From assembly GCF_005154805.1 (NCBI RefSeq), contig NZ_CP039727.1:4337501-4401500 (forward strand): a stretch of 64,000 bases of DNA, read 5' to 3'. The stretch is from Bacillus sp. S3 (GTDB lineage: Bacteria; Bacillota; Bacilli; Bacillales; Cytobacillaceae). The notes beneath the pieces were generated by a model that made no database searches, was not told the DNA's origin, and saw only the letters and a list, made by a program, of their open reading frames with translations. Shown here piece by piece: positions 7,941-16,343 of the stretch; the stretch's first letter is position 1; every line of letters begins with the position of its first letter. The translations under genes were made by a program, and so were the position numbers.

Positions 7941-8741
7941 ATGTATTATCCATATAGAATGCCTATTGAACAACAGCTTGGAAGACAGTACCACCAAGGC
8001 GGGAATCAGCACCATGGAAACCAACATCATCATGGCGGGAGTCAACAACACGGGGGCCAATACCATCATGGCGGAAATCAACAACACGGGGGCCAATACC
8101 ATCATGGCGGAAATCAACAACACGGGGGCCAACACCATCATGGTGGGAGTCAACAACACGGAGGCCAATACCATCATGGCGGAAATCAACAACACGGGGG
8201 CCCACACCATCATGGTGGGAGTCAACAACACGGGGGACAACACCATCATGGTGGGAGTCAACAACACGGGGGACAACACCATCATGGTGGGAGTCAACAA
8301 CACGGAGGCCAATACCATCATGGCGGAAATCAACAACACGGAGGCCAATACCATCATGGTGGGAGTCAACAACACGGAGGCCAATACCATCATGGCGGAA
8401 ATCAACAACACGGGGGCCATCATCATGGTGGCCAGAATACAGCTAACACAGACTTGGGAGTTTTAGGTGCTGGCCTGCTCGGACTAGGATTAGGGTATTT
8501 AGGATCTGGTTTAGCACACGGTCCTGTTCCAGCGGGATATGGTGGATTTAGCGGTTATGGCGGCTATCCACCGGCACCGGTACCTTATGGGTTTGGCCAA
8601 GGATTGGGATATGGGTATCCCGGTGCCATCCTAGGCAGCTACTCTGGAATCGGTCCAAATTTAAGCGGCACCTTTCAATCCTATCCAAATGTCGGAGGCT
8701 ATGGCACCTGGTCACCAGCTGAATATGGTATACCAAGATAG
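7941..8741 (+). CDS. His/Gln/Gly tandem-repeat protein, possibly spore-coat-like
   Basis: 266 residues in three parts: a short Tyr/Pro start (MYYPYRMPIEQQ), eleven 12-residue repeats of the type QYHHGGNQQHGG (about residues 27-160), and a hydrophobic Gly/Leu then Gly/Tyr/Pro-rich tail (LGVLGAGLLGLGLG...). There is no signal peptide. The roughly 40 histidines suggest metal binding, and the composition resembles spore-coat or exosporium structural proteins, but I recognise no family. The reading frame is supported by a GAGGAG ribosome site, by repeat units that keep frame, and by the terminator that follows. Open frames on the other strand are shadows of the repeat. Confidence 0.7.
   Translation: MYYPYRMPIEQQLGRQYHQGGNQHHGNQHHHGGSQQHGGQYHHGGNQQHGGQYHHGGNQQHGGQHHHGGSQQHGGQYHHGGNQQHGGPHHHGGSQQHGGQHHHGGSQQHGGQHHHGGSQQHGGQYHHGGNQQHGGQYHHGGSQQHGGQYHHGGNQQHGGHHHGGQNTANTDLGVLGAGLLGLGLGYLGSGLAHGPVPAGYGGFSGYGGYPPAPVPYGFGQGLGYGYPGAILGSYSGIGPNLSGTFQSYPNVGGYGTWSPAEYGIPR
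8021..8420 (+). repeat. 36-bp tandem repeat inside the His-rich gene
   Basis: Eleven head-to-tail 36-bp units, nearly identical at DNA level, alternating between CACCATCATGG and TACCATCATGG forms and between GGGAGTCAACAA and GGAAATCAACAA forms. Units are multiples of three, so changes in copy number keep the frame. Confidence 0.9.
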
Positions 8742-8774
8742 CTCTATTAAAAACACCAAGTTGAATAGCATAGA

Positions 8775-8807
8775 AAAAAGCAGGTTATCTGTACGAACCT
8801 GCTTTTT
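8775..8807. terminator. Bidirectional terminator
   Basis: Twelve-pair stem AAAAAGCAGGTT / AACCTGCTTTTT with a nine-base loop, between the convergent His-rich and VOC genes. Confidence 0.85.
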
Positions 8808-8829
8808 GTCTTACAATTCAACCTGCTAT

Positions 8830-9216
8830 TTATTTCTCATATAACTCAATCGGCAGCCCATCAGGATCGGAAAAGAAGGTAAATTTCTTGTTTGTTAATG
8901 GGTCAACACGAATCGTTTCAACCGTTACGTCCTGATTCTGTAAAACTTCCACCGCCTCTGCAATATCATCCACCTCAAAGGCAAGATGGCGTAATCCCGC
9001 CGCTTCAGGATAGCTTGGCCGCGGCGGCGGATCCGGGAACGAGAATAACTCGATTTGATAGTGTCCATCTATTTCCAAATCAAGTTTATAAGATTCTCTT
9101 TCCTCCCGGTAGACTTCCCGGGCAGGTGTAAGTCCAAGAACACGAACATAGAAATCCTTAGATTTTTGATAATCCGAACAAATTACGGCAATATGATGGA
9201 TCCTCTTTAACTTCAT
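8830..9216 (-). CDS. VOC/glyoxalase-fold protein, YaeR/GloA2 type
   Basis: 128-residue protein of the vicinal-oxygen-chelate family, about as long as E. coli YaeR and very similar in pattern. Landmarks are HHIAVICSDYQKSKDFY at the start, REVYREERESYKLDL, ELFSFPDPPPRPSYPEA, GLRHLAFEVDD and DPDGLPIELYE at the end, with His8, His in LRHLAF and Glu in IELYE as likely metal ligands. The substrate of this subgroup is not known; a lactoylglutathione lyase role is unlikely in Bacillus. It lies 44 bases after mnaA on the same strand and may be read through from it. Confidence 0.8.
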   Translation of the reverse strand: MKLKRIHHIAVICSDYQKSKDFYVRVLGLTPAREVYREERESYKLDLEIDGHYQIELFSFPDPPPRPSYPEAAGLRHLAFEVDDIAEAVEVLQNQDVTVETIRVDPLTNKKFTFFSDPDGLPIELYEK

Positions 9217-9260
9217 CTAAACACTCCTCGAACGTGATACAACAAAAACAAAACAAGGCT

Positions 9261-10409
9261 TTAGTTCCCACCGAAATCCGCTGGCCTTTCATCGCGGCTT
9301 TCAAAATGGTAGAGGATCGCTTCGACGATTCGTTTGGAGGCAAAGCCGTCTCCATATGGGTTTGAAGCTTTGGCCATTTGATCATGCGCAGACTTGTCAG
9401 ATAAGAGCTCATCAGCTAATCCAAAGATCGTCTCTTCATCTGTCCCGGCCAATTTCAATGTGCCGGCTTCAATCCCTTCAGGACGCTCCGTTGTGTCCCG
9501 AAGTACAAGTACAGGTACACCTAATGATGGCGCTTCTTCCTGAACGCCTCCTGAATCGGTTAAAATCAAATAGGCTTTCGAAGCAAAATTATGGAAATCA
9601 ATCACATCTAATGGTTCGATAAGATGAATTCGGTCATTTTCCCCTAGTATCCTGTTAGCAATTTCCCGGACAACGGGATTCATGTGAACGGGATAAACAA
9701 CTTGGACATCATTATGTTTTTCCACCACCCGGCGTATCGCCCGGAACATGTTTTCCATTGGCTTCCCGGTATTTTCACGACGGTGGGCAGTCATTAGAAT
9801 TAAACGGTCACTCCCTAATTTTTCTAAAACTGGATGGGAATAATTAGCTTTCACAGTCGTTTTTAATGCGTCGATGGCTGTGTTGCCTGTAATAAAAATA
9901 GCTTCCTCTTTTTTATTTTCCACTAATAGATTTTGTTTTGACTGGACGGTTGGCGAAAAATGAAGATCGGCCAAAACCCCTGTCAGCTGACGGTTCATTT
10001 CCTCAGGGTATGGCGAATATTTGTTGTGAGTTCTTAGCCCCGCCTCTACATGCCCAATCGGAATAGAATGATAAAAAGCAGCTAAGCTTGCCACAAAAGT
10101 GGTCGTTGTATCGCCGTGAACCAGCACAATATCCGGCTTTACATCAGCAAGAACTTGATTAAGCCCTTCCAGGCTGCGCGTTGTCACATCAATTAATGAT
10201 TGTCTGGCTTTCATGATATTCAGATCATAATTAGGTGTTATGTCAAAAATGTTCAATACCTGGTCAAGCATTTCGCGGTGCTGTGCTGTAACCGTTACGA
10301 TTGATTTGATTTGATCGGGATATTTTTCTAATTCTTTGACAAGAGGGGCCATTTTGATTGCTTCAGGCCTAGTTCCGAACACTGTCATTACCTTCAATTG
10401 TTTCACCAT
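9261..10409 (-). CDS. mnaA: UDP-N-acetylglucosamine 2-epimerase (non-hydrolysing)
   Basis: Interconverts UDP-GlcNAc and UDP-ManNAc in the cytoplasm, the first step towards the ManNAc of the wall teichoic acid linkage unit. The ATG at 10409 lies five bases after GGAGG, giving 382 residues, close to B. subtilis MnaA; the upstream ATG at 10430 has no ribosome site. Motifs are the N-terminal FGTRPEAIKMAPLV, VLVHGDTTT, GHVEAGLRT, PEEMNRQ, LMTAHRRENTG and LTDSGGVQEEAPSLG. Together with gtaB, galE and the LCP enzyme it belongs to envelope glycopolymer synthesis. Confidence 0.9.
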   Translation of the reverse strand: MVKQLKVMTVFGTRPEAIKMAPLVKELEKYPDQIKSIVTVTAQHREMLDQVLNIFDITPNYDLNIMKARQSLIDVTTRSLEGLNQVLADVKPDIVLVHGDTTTTFVASLAAFYHSIPIGHVEAGLRTHNKYSPYPEEMNRQLTGVLADLHFSPTVQSKQNLLVENKKEEAIFITGNTAIDALKTTVKANYSHPVLEKLGSDRLILMTAHRRENTGKPMENMFRAIRRVVEKHNDVQVVYPVHMNPVVREIANRILGENDRIHLIEPLDVIDFHNFASKAYLILTDSGGVQEEAPSLGVPVLVLRDTTERPEGIEAGTLKLAGTDEETIFGLADELLSDKSAHDQMAKASNPYGDGFASKRIVEAILYHFESRDERPADFGGN

Positions 10410-10729
10410 AAAAACCTCCAAATTCTCCATCTATATTCATCATTCACTTCTAAAGTTCCGTAATAAATTTATATCTATATATTATTTTTCGACTCACTAA
10501 CATGATAACAAATTACGGATGATGGGAAAAGCGATAACCGAAATCTCTCACCCGTGGGGAGGAAAAAAAGGCACACTTGTGACGCAGTAAATAGGAGTTT
10601 GAATCCCAAGGTACTTTTTTACTTCAATGTTTTTTCCGAAAACACAGGTAAAAAAACCTGAATTTCGCCTAAGCCCTGACCAATTGACTCTATTTAGCAT
10701 AAATAATAAATAAAGGAGAGGAAAAAGCC
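10410..10729. other. Leader region of the amidase gene
   Basis: No gene is seen. It contains a stretch at about 10614-10665 that can pair (AGGT...TTTTTTAC with GTAAAAAAACCT) and, upstream, GTGACGCAGTAAATAGG at 10579-10595, a motif also met before the second amidase gene. The meaning is unknown. Confidence 0.35.
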
Positions 10730-12133
10730 ATGAATATTATTCAACGACTCATTCCTGCTTCAAACTCTAGCACACGCCCCGGTTTAAAATTAGTCCCCAA
10801 ATACATTACTATCCATGAAACCGACAATACAAGCAGAGGGGCCGATGCTGAAGCACATGCAACATTACAACAGCGCGGGAATGACCGCACAGCATCTTGG
10901 CATTTAACAGTTGATGACCATGAAATCATTCAATCCATCCCTTTTGATGAAGTGGCATGGGCTGCAGGCGATGGGCATAATGGCCCAGGTAATCGAACGT
11001 CTATCCATATTGAAATGTGTGTAAATGCAGACGGCAATTATCAGCAAACCGTATTAAATACAGTCGAGGTCGTCCAATATTTAATGAGCCGGTTTAACAT
11101 ATCAAGTGATCGTATTGTACCTCATAAACATTGGACGGGTAAGAACTGCCCGAGAAATTTATTGCCTCAATGGGATAATTTTATTAAACGGCTTCAAGGA
11201 AGTAATGCCGGCTGGTTAAAAAAAGGCAGCCAATGGTTTTTCCAAAAAAACAGCGAAATCCAAACGGGATGGATCATGAATCAAAGCAAGTGGTATTATC
11301 TTAATACCAAAGGTGTCATGCAAACGGGATGGGTGAAGGTGAAGAATAACTGGTACTATCTCGATGCCTCCGGCGCCATGAAGACCGGTTGGGTGAAACT
11401 AAACGGCATTTGGTACTATCTTAACAGCGATGGTGTCATGCAAACGGGATGGCTAAAGCTAGAGAATAAGTGGTACTATCTCGATACCTCCGGCGCCATG
11501 CAAACTGGCTGGGTGAAGCTAAAAGGCATTTGGTACTATCTTAACAGCAATGGTGTCATGCAGACTGGATGGCTAAAGCTGAAGAATAACTGGTACTATT
11601 TGAATGAGGATGGGGCGATGCAAACCGGCTGGTTAGAGATTGACGGAAAAAGGTATTTCCTCGCTCAAGATGGTGCGATGAGAACAGGCTGGCTAAAAGA
11701 TCAATCTAAATGGTATTTTTTGAATCCAAATGGTGAAATGGCAATTGGCTGGATCCAGGATAATAGCAAGTCCTACTACCTCGATGCCAAGGGAGTAATG
11801 GTAACAGGGATCCAAACCATTGATGGCAAAAAATATACCTTTGACAATGATGGTGCCCAAATTATTGAAGAACCTTCTGCTATAGGTGGCAACCCTAAAG
11901 ATAACGGCGGAGAGGGTTCAACAACTAGCGATGCCGGGATGGAACCGGACGTGACAACCCCTGCCGAAAAAGATACTGCGAATGATTCGGACGTGACAGC
12001 TCCGACTTCGGAAAATGCTGTGAAGGAACCGGACGTGACAACTATCACCTCAGTAGATATAGAGAATGAGCAGGACGTGACAACCCCTGCCGAAGTAGAT
12101 ACAGCCAATGAGCAGGACGTAGAAAACAGCTGA
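10730..12133 (+). CDS. N-acetylmuramoyl-L-alanine amidase (Amidase_2) with GW-type wall-binding repeats
   Basis: 467 residues. The catalytic domain (about 1-155) is of the T7-lysozyme/XlyA/CwlA type, with likely zinc ligands His29, His132 and Cys140 (PHKHWTGKNCP) and Lys138 in the active site. It is followed by eleven 20-residue repeats (about 161-380; GW...WYYL...G.MQT), the cell-wall/choline-binding repeat type, and an Asp/Thr/Glu-rich tail with its own repeat (EPDVTTPAE, EQDVTTPAE). There is no signal peptide, as in phage endolysins, so release would need a holin or another route. The repeat DNA has a recent 120-bp duplication. The ATG has an AAAGGAGAGG site. Confidence 0.85.
   Translation: MNIIQRLIPASNSSTRPGLKLVPKYITIHETDNTSRGADAEAHATLQQRGNDRTASWHLTVDDHEIIQSIPFDEVAWAAGDGHNGPGNRTSIHIEMCVNADGNYQQTVLNTVEVVQYLMSRFNISSDRIVPHKHWTGKNCPRNLLPQWDNFIKRLQGSNAGWLKKGSQWFFQKNSEIQTGWIMNQSKWYYLNTKGVMQTGWVKVKNNWYYLDASGAMKTGWVKLNGIWYYLNSDGVMQTGWLKLENKWYYLDTSGAMQTGWVKLKGIWYYLNSNGVMQTGWLKLKNNWYYLNEDGAMQTGWLEIDGKRYFLAQDGAMRTGWLKDQSKWYFLNPNGEMAIGWIQDNSKSYYLDAKGVMVTGIQTIDGKKYTFDNDGAQIIEEPSAIGGNPKDNGGEGSTTSDAGMEPDVTTPAEKDTANDSDVTAPTSENAVKEPDVTTITSVDIENEQDVTTPAEVDTANEQDVENS
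11341..11580 (+). repeat. 120-bp direct duplication in the amidase repeat region
   Basis: 11341-11460 and 11461-11580 each encode two 20-residue GW units and are almost identical, including silent positions, which shows recent duplication by recombination within the gene. Confidence 0.6.
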
Positions 12134-12165
12134 TTCGCAAGTCTTTTCATTTAAGGTTTAAGATG

Positions 12166-12195
12166 AGCCTGCTCCCTCTGGAGACAGGCTTTTTA
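12166..12195 (+). terminator. Terminator of the Amidase_2 gene
   Basis: Stem AGCCTG / CAGGCT with an inner CTCC/GGAG pairing, followed by TTTTTA, 33 bases after the stop. Confidence 0.75.
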
Positions 12196-12363
12196 TTTAC
12201 AGAAATTCACCTTTGTCAACTGAGTATGGTAACTAGACTAAAGCCAATTCTCCGAGTTATCGTGAGTTTTCCAAAAATTCACTTAGTACAAATTACCTTT
12301 CTCCTGTCCCGGAATATATTGCAGAGTGAAATGAAATAACCAATCCAAGAGGTGAAAGTAATT

Positions 12364-13779
12364 TTGAAGAAAAGGGCTCTTTTTACCATACCACTTAGCT
12401 TGTTACTCATTGCTGTAATTGTTACCTCCTTCTTCCTCATGAATATCAAACCAGCAGAAGGCAAAATAGCTCAAGCACAAAAACTGGCCGAGTACACAAA
12501 GCCGGCAGTTGTTCGAATCGTTGATTACGCTGTTGTCGGATGGCAGTTTAATAACCCAGATGATCCCGAAGTCATGGCTGTGTTGGATCAACTGGGCTAC
12601 CAATCAGTTGTTGGCGGCTCCGGTTCTGGTGCGATTATTAGTTCAGATGGCTACATTGTCACTAATGCCCATGTGGTCGAAGCAACGCAAATGAAAGACG
12701 AGGACATTGCCAATGCGGCATTTCAACAGCTCGTCGGTATAGTAGCTGACTACTTTAAAGTTGACTATGAAACAGCATACCAGTACATGCTTGCCTACAC
12801 CCAATACACGGGGATTCAAAAGGTATTGAAGGTTATTTTACCTGGCGGAGATGTCCTCGATGGCGAGGTTAAAAGCTATGGTGCCCCTGTCAATGAGGGG
12901 AAGGATGTTGCTGTATTAAAAATTGAAGGGAAAAACCTGCCTACTTTACAGCTTGGCAATTCCGATGACATTCAGAACCAGGATAATATTTGGGTAAGCG
13001 GCTACCCTGCTGCAGCCGATTCTGATCTTTTGTCACCAGATTCATCATTGGTTTCATCAATGAATGCCGGTCAAATTTCAGCTACTTCGAAAAAGACAGA
13101 ACAAGGAAGCCCTGTTATTCAAATTAACGCAGCCGCCACACATGGTAATAGCGGCGGGCCTGTTATAAATGAAAATGGCGAGATTATTGGATTGCTCACC
13201 TTTAGAGGCGACACAGTGAATGGCCAAGAGGTGCAAGGCTTTAATTTTGCCGTGCCAGTGAATACGGTGAAGGAATTTGTCAACCAAGCAGGTGTCAGGG
13301 ATTTCAAGAGTGAAACAGATAGGCTTTATCAAGAAGGACTGGATTTGTATTGGGGCGGCTACTATAAGCACGCATTAGAAAAGTTTGAAGCGGTCCAGCG
13401 TATCTATCCAAATCATTCGGAAATCAAGCAATATATCGCCAATTCTGAGAAAAAGATGAGCAGCAGTAAGACTTTATGGTCCGATTATACGACGATCTTC
13501 TATATCGTCGATGGTGTTTCAGGATTACTCATTCTTGTGTTGCTTTTGTTTACCTTTGCCTTTAAGCCGAAAAAACCGGCTGTCGCTGTGGCAGCACCTG
13601 CCGCTACGCCTATCAATCCGGCACCAGTGGCGCCTGCACCACCGCCACCAGCTGCACCTGAAAACACATTGGCTGACCTAAACAAAGATGGCAAAATCGA
13701 CGTCCAAGACATCCTCCTCGCCCTCCAAGAGCACCAGAAAAAACAAAAGAAAGACGACGATAGTGGAAATGGTGCCTGA
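12364..13779 (+). CDS. Membrane-anchored trypsin-like serine protease with C-terminal EF-hand
   Basis: 471 residues from the TTG at 12364, chosen because AAGAGGTG lies nine bases upstream; the GTG at 12352 overlaps that site. An N-terminal helix (ALFTIPLSLLLIAVIVTSFF) is followed by a protease domain of the S1C/HtrA type: TNAHV (His), DVAVLKI (Asp) and HGNSGGPV (Ser). There is no PDZ domain. A TPR-like part (about 320-360), a second membrane helix (LLILVLLLFTFAF), a Pro/Ala-rich linker and a dockerin-like calcium loop DLNKDGKIDVQDIL follow. The stop TGA lies inside a dispersed repeat, so the original C-terminus may have been different. Confidence 0.8.
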   Translation: MKKRALFTIPLSLLLIAVIVTSFFLMNIKPAEGKIAQAQKLAEYTKPAVVRIVDYAVVGWQFNNPDDPEVMAVLDQLGYQSVVGGSGSGAIISSDGYIVTNAHVVEATQMKDEDIANAAFQQLVGIVADYFKVDYETAYQYMLAYTQYTGIQKVLKVILPGGDVLDGEVKSYGAPVNEGKDVAVLKIEGKNLPTLQLGNSDDIQNQDNIWVSGYPAAADSDLLSPDSSLVSSMNAGQISATSKKTEQGSPVIQINAAATHGNSGGPVINENGEIIGLLTFRGDTVNGQEVQGFNFAVPVNTVKEFVNQAGVRDFKSETDRLYQEGLDLYWGGYYKHALEKFEAVQRIYPNHSEIKQYIANSEKKMSSSKTLWSDYTTIFYIVDGVSGLLILVLLLFTFAFKPKKPAVAVAAPAATPINPAPVAPAPPPPAAPENTLADLNKDGKIDVQDILLALQEHQKKQKKDDDSGNGA

Positions 13780-13783
13780 CACC
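13771..13783 (+). repeat. Dispersed repeat core (copy 3), overlaps a stop codon
   Basis: Exact GGTGCCTGACACC. The TGA inside it at 13777-13779 ends the protease gene. Confidence 0.8.
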
Positions 13784-13804
13784 CTTTCTACTATTGGCAA
13801 GTGG

Positions 13805-13836
13805 GATGCAGTTTTAATTCTGCATCTCTTTTATTT
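13805..13836 (+). terminator. Terminator of the protease gene
   Basis: Stem GATGCAG / CTGCATC with an eight-base loop, followed by a T-rich run. Confidence 0.6.
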
Positions 13837-14076
13837 TTGTATTTTCGTTTTTCTTTCTGTCGGCTGCATATGGATATGATATTATTCATAGAATATTGGG
13901 ATTTCTTTACTGCTAGTGGTAAAATGAATAGTAGTTATTTATCATCTCCACAGACCAAATCTCCTGAGACCTGCTAAAACCTAATCTTAAAGATTACAAA
14001 GCTGCTAACATCTTGAACCTACTCCCTTGTAAGCTAACACATCATCTACCGCTAAGAACCTAACCTGTATATGAGC

Positions 14077-14089
14077 GGTGCCTGACATC
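14077..14089 (+). repeat. Dispersed repeat core (copy 4, diverged)
   Basis: GGTGCCTGACATC, one mismatch from the core. Confidence 0.55.
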
Positions 14090-14124
14090 CTGTTTTATGT
14101 TGTTAAATGAAGGGAGTTTTGCCG

Positions 14125-15051
14125 ATGAAGTCTCACAAGCGGAAAAGCAGTAAATGGGTAAAGGTTACGGGAATTATTCTTTTACTACTGTTTATCACTG
14201 TAGGAGTTTATGCCTACACCGTTTATTCATCCTTAAAAAATGCCGTAGTAACGATGCACCAGCCGATTGAAAGAGAGGTATCTGTCAAACGGGAAACACC
14301 CGTGGTCTTTAAAGAAAAAGACCCCTTTTCTGTTTTAATGCTTGGTGTTGATGAGCGGGAAGGCGATAAGGGGCGATCTGACACGATTATTGTCTTAACG
14401 GTAAATCCAAACAACAATTCCGTGAAAATGCTCAGCATCCCCCGTGACACTCGCACCGAAATTATCGGAAAGGGCACGGAGGATAAGATTAATCATGCCT
14501 ATGCTTTCGGCGGGGTGCCAATGGCGATGGACACCGTTGAACATTTCCTCGATATCCCAATCGACTATTATATGCAAATTAATATGGAAGGATTTAAGGA
14601 TATTGTCGATGCCGTTGGCGGTGTAAAGGTCCAAAATGACTTGGATTTTTCCCAGGATCATTTCCACTTTGCAAAGGGAGAAATCACGCTTAACGGAGAG
14701 CAGGCGCTTAGTTTTTCCAGAATGCGCTATGAAGACCCACGGGGCGACTTCGGCCGTCAATCCAGACAGCGGCAAATCATCCAGGCGGTCATAGATAAAG
14801 GTGTAAGTTTATCAAGCTTAACGAATTTTTCTGACTTCTTCACTGCCATTGGAAAAAATATAAAAACAAATTTGACCTTTGAACAAATGACAGATATCCA
14901 AAAAAACTATCGAGATGCCGGAAAAAATATTCAGCAAATGGAAATCAATGAAACGGGCACCATGATCAATAAGATCTACTATGGCGTAGTTGCAGCAGAA
15001 GAAAAGCAGCGAATTCAGACTGAACTAAAGAAACAACTGGAATTACAATGA
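14125..15051 (+). CDS. LytR-CpsA-Psr (LCP) glycopolymer transferase
   Basis: 308-residue enzyme that attaches teichoic acid or other glycopolymers to peptidoglycan outside the membrane. The start at 14125 has AGGGAG nine bases upstream; the ATG at 14107 has no site. A short basic N-terminus and one membrane helix (VTGIILLLLFITVGVYAYTVY) precede the LCP domain: DPFSVLMLGVDERE, RSDTIIVLTVNP, LSIPRDTRTEI, INHAYAFGG, LDFSQD, LNGEQALSFSRMRYEDPRGDFGRQSRQRQ. The Arg and Asp residues in these motifs hold the pyrophosphate lipid and Mg. B. subtilis TagT/TagU/TagV are the family models. Confidence 0.9.
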   Translation: MKSHKRKSSKWVKVTGIILLLLFITVGVYAYTVYSSLKNAVVTMHQPIEREVSVKRETPVVFKEKDPFSVLMLGVDEREGDKGRSDTIIVLTVNPNNNSVKMLSIPRDTRTEIIGKGTEDKINHAYAFGGVPMAMDTVEHFLDIPIDYYMQINMEGFKDIVDAVGGVKVQNDLDFSQDHFHFAKGEITLNGEQALSFSRMRYEDPRGDFGRQSRQRQIIQAVIDKGVSLSSLTNFSDFFTAIGKNIKTNLTFEQMTDIQKNYRDAGKNIQQMEINETGTMINKIYYGVVAAEEKQRIQTELKKQLELQ

Positions 15052-15076
15052 AGCGGAGAGCTTTCATAGTGAAATC

Positions 15077-15129
15077 AGCTGACTGAACAGACCGTCCCAC
15101 CAAGACGGCTTGTTTAGTCAGCTTTTTTT
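15077..15129 (+). terminator. Terminator of the LCP gene
   Basis: Long stem starting AGCTGACT and ending AGTCAGCT with inner CGTC/GACG pairing, followed by seven T. Confidence 0.85.
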
Positions 15130-15290
15130 GGCCCAAAAAAACAATTCGTAATACAGCAGAGATAAATTGATATGACAATTTGTTTCTCATCGGAAACATT
15201 TCTCACTTAGTGCATATAAAGTAGAAGCAAAACTAAAAGGTTTATAAAATCGAATGTTTTTCGATGAGGACATTTTCATAAAGGAGTGAA

Positions 15291-16106
15291 ATGAAGGTGA
15301 CTGAAAATCTGTTATTAGCCTTCGGATTAACATTATTTGCAGGCCTTGCAACTGGAATTGGCAGCATTCTTGCCTTTTTCACTTCACATACCAACACCAA
15401 ATTTTTATCGGTAACCCTTGGATTCTCCGCTGGGGTAATGATTTATGTATCTATGGTTGAAATCTTTGTTAAGGCAAAAATAGCACTCGTTGACGCACTG
15501 GGAAATGGACCTGGTAACTGGTTAACCGTCGGGGGTTTTTTTGGCGGCATGCTCTTGATTGCCAGCATTGACAAATTTATTCCAAAACAAAGTAATCCCC
15601 ATGAACTAAAAACAGTGGAAGACATGCAGGTTCCCGGCAGTAAAGGCACACATCCTGATTTATTAAAAATGGGGACCTTTACAGCGCTGGCAATCGGAAT
15701 TCATAACTTTCCTGAGGGGATTGCAACCTTCACCTCGGCACTGCAAGACCCGGCACTTGGAATTGCCATTGCAGTGGCAATTGCCATCCACAATATTCCA
15801 GAAGGGATTGCCGTTTCCGTCCCAGTCTATTTCGCAACAGGTGACAAGAAAAGAGCCTTCAAGCTTTCTTTCTTATCCGGTTTATCGGAACCTATTGGCG
15901 CATTGGTCGCTTACCTCTTCCTTATGCCATTTCTGAATGACATCATGTTTGGAGTAATATTCGCAGCTGTGGCGGGCATTATGGTATTTATCTCCCTTGA
16001 TGAATTACTGCCCGCAGCCAAAAGATACGATGAGGCCCACTTATCCATCTATGGATTGATTGGCGGCATGGCTGTAATGGCCCTTAGCTTACTTTTGTTT
16101 ATTTAA
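15291..16106 (+). CDS. zupT: ZIP-family divalent metal transporter, ZupT type
   Basis: 271-residue membrane protein with about eight helices that imports zinc or other divalent metals. The paired signature HNFPEGIATF and HNIPEGIAVSVPV in helices 4 and 5 forms the metal path and is typical of ZupT. The start has AAAGGAG five bases upstream. A short inverted repeat ATCGAA-N5-TTCGAT (about 15249-15265) lies in the leader and might bind a metal regulator, but no known box was recognised. It stands alone, with terminators on both sides. Confidence 0.85.
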   Translation: MKVTENLLLAFGLTLFAGLATGIGSILAFFTSHTNTKFLSVTLGFSAGVMIYVSMVEIFVKAKIALVDALGNGPGNWLTVGGFFGGMLLIASIDKFIPKQSNPHELKTVEDMQVPGSKGTHPDLLKMGTFTALAIGIHNFPEGIATFTSALQDPALGIAIAVAIAIHNIPEGIAVSVPVYFATGDKKRAFKLSFLSGLSEPIGALVAYLFLMPFLNDIMFGVIFAAVAGIMVFISLDELLPAAKRYDEAHLSIYGLIGGMAVMALSLLLFI

Positions 16107-16138
16107 TCACAGGCACCGTTGGAAGCACTATTAAAGTG

Positions 16139-16175
16139 GACCGGGAGGATTTTCATCCTCTCGGTCTCTGTTTTT
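16139..16175 (+). terminator. Terminator of zupT
   Basis: Twelve-pair stem GACCGGGAGGAT / ATCCTCTCGGTC with a four-base loop, followed by TCTGTTTTT. Confidence 0.85.
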
Positions 16176-16343
16176 AGCCAGCAGGTTGTTACAATTCTGC
16201 TAAACTTTCCATTGAAATCAAACTCAAATCACCTCAAAATGATAGTAAGAGCATTTTGGTAAATTCTCCCGAATATCCTGTGAGATATCAATACAATTTT
16301 TCTATATAAAATTGTTCCCATTTTAGATTTGGTGGTGATTCAA

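Larger units (their letters stand above)
13780..14124. other. Gene-free stretch before the LCP gene
   Basis: Holds a weak terminator (13805-13836) and a diverged repeat core at 14077-14089. Otherwise only unstructured sequence is seen, with a few CTAACA/CCTAAC phrases. Confidence 0.4.

Noticed and set aside
8021-8420. CRISPR array suggested by regular 36-bp repeats
   Set aside because: The units abut each other with no spacers, keep one reading frame and encode a His/Gln/Gly repeat; no cas genes are nearby.
7872-8466. Long open frames on the other strand and in other frames across the repeat gene
   Set aside because: They arise because 36-bp units lack stops in several frames; they have no ribosome sites, while the plus-strand frame from 7941 does and has sensible N- and C-terminal parts.
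10500-10620. c-di-GMP or c-di-AMP riboswitch before the Amidase_2 gene
   Set aside because: GGCA...GTGACGCAG resembles part of the GEMM core, but P2 is too short and the GCAAA and receptor segments are missing; no ydaO-type motif was found either.
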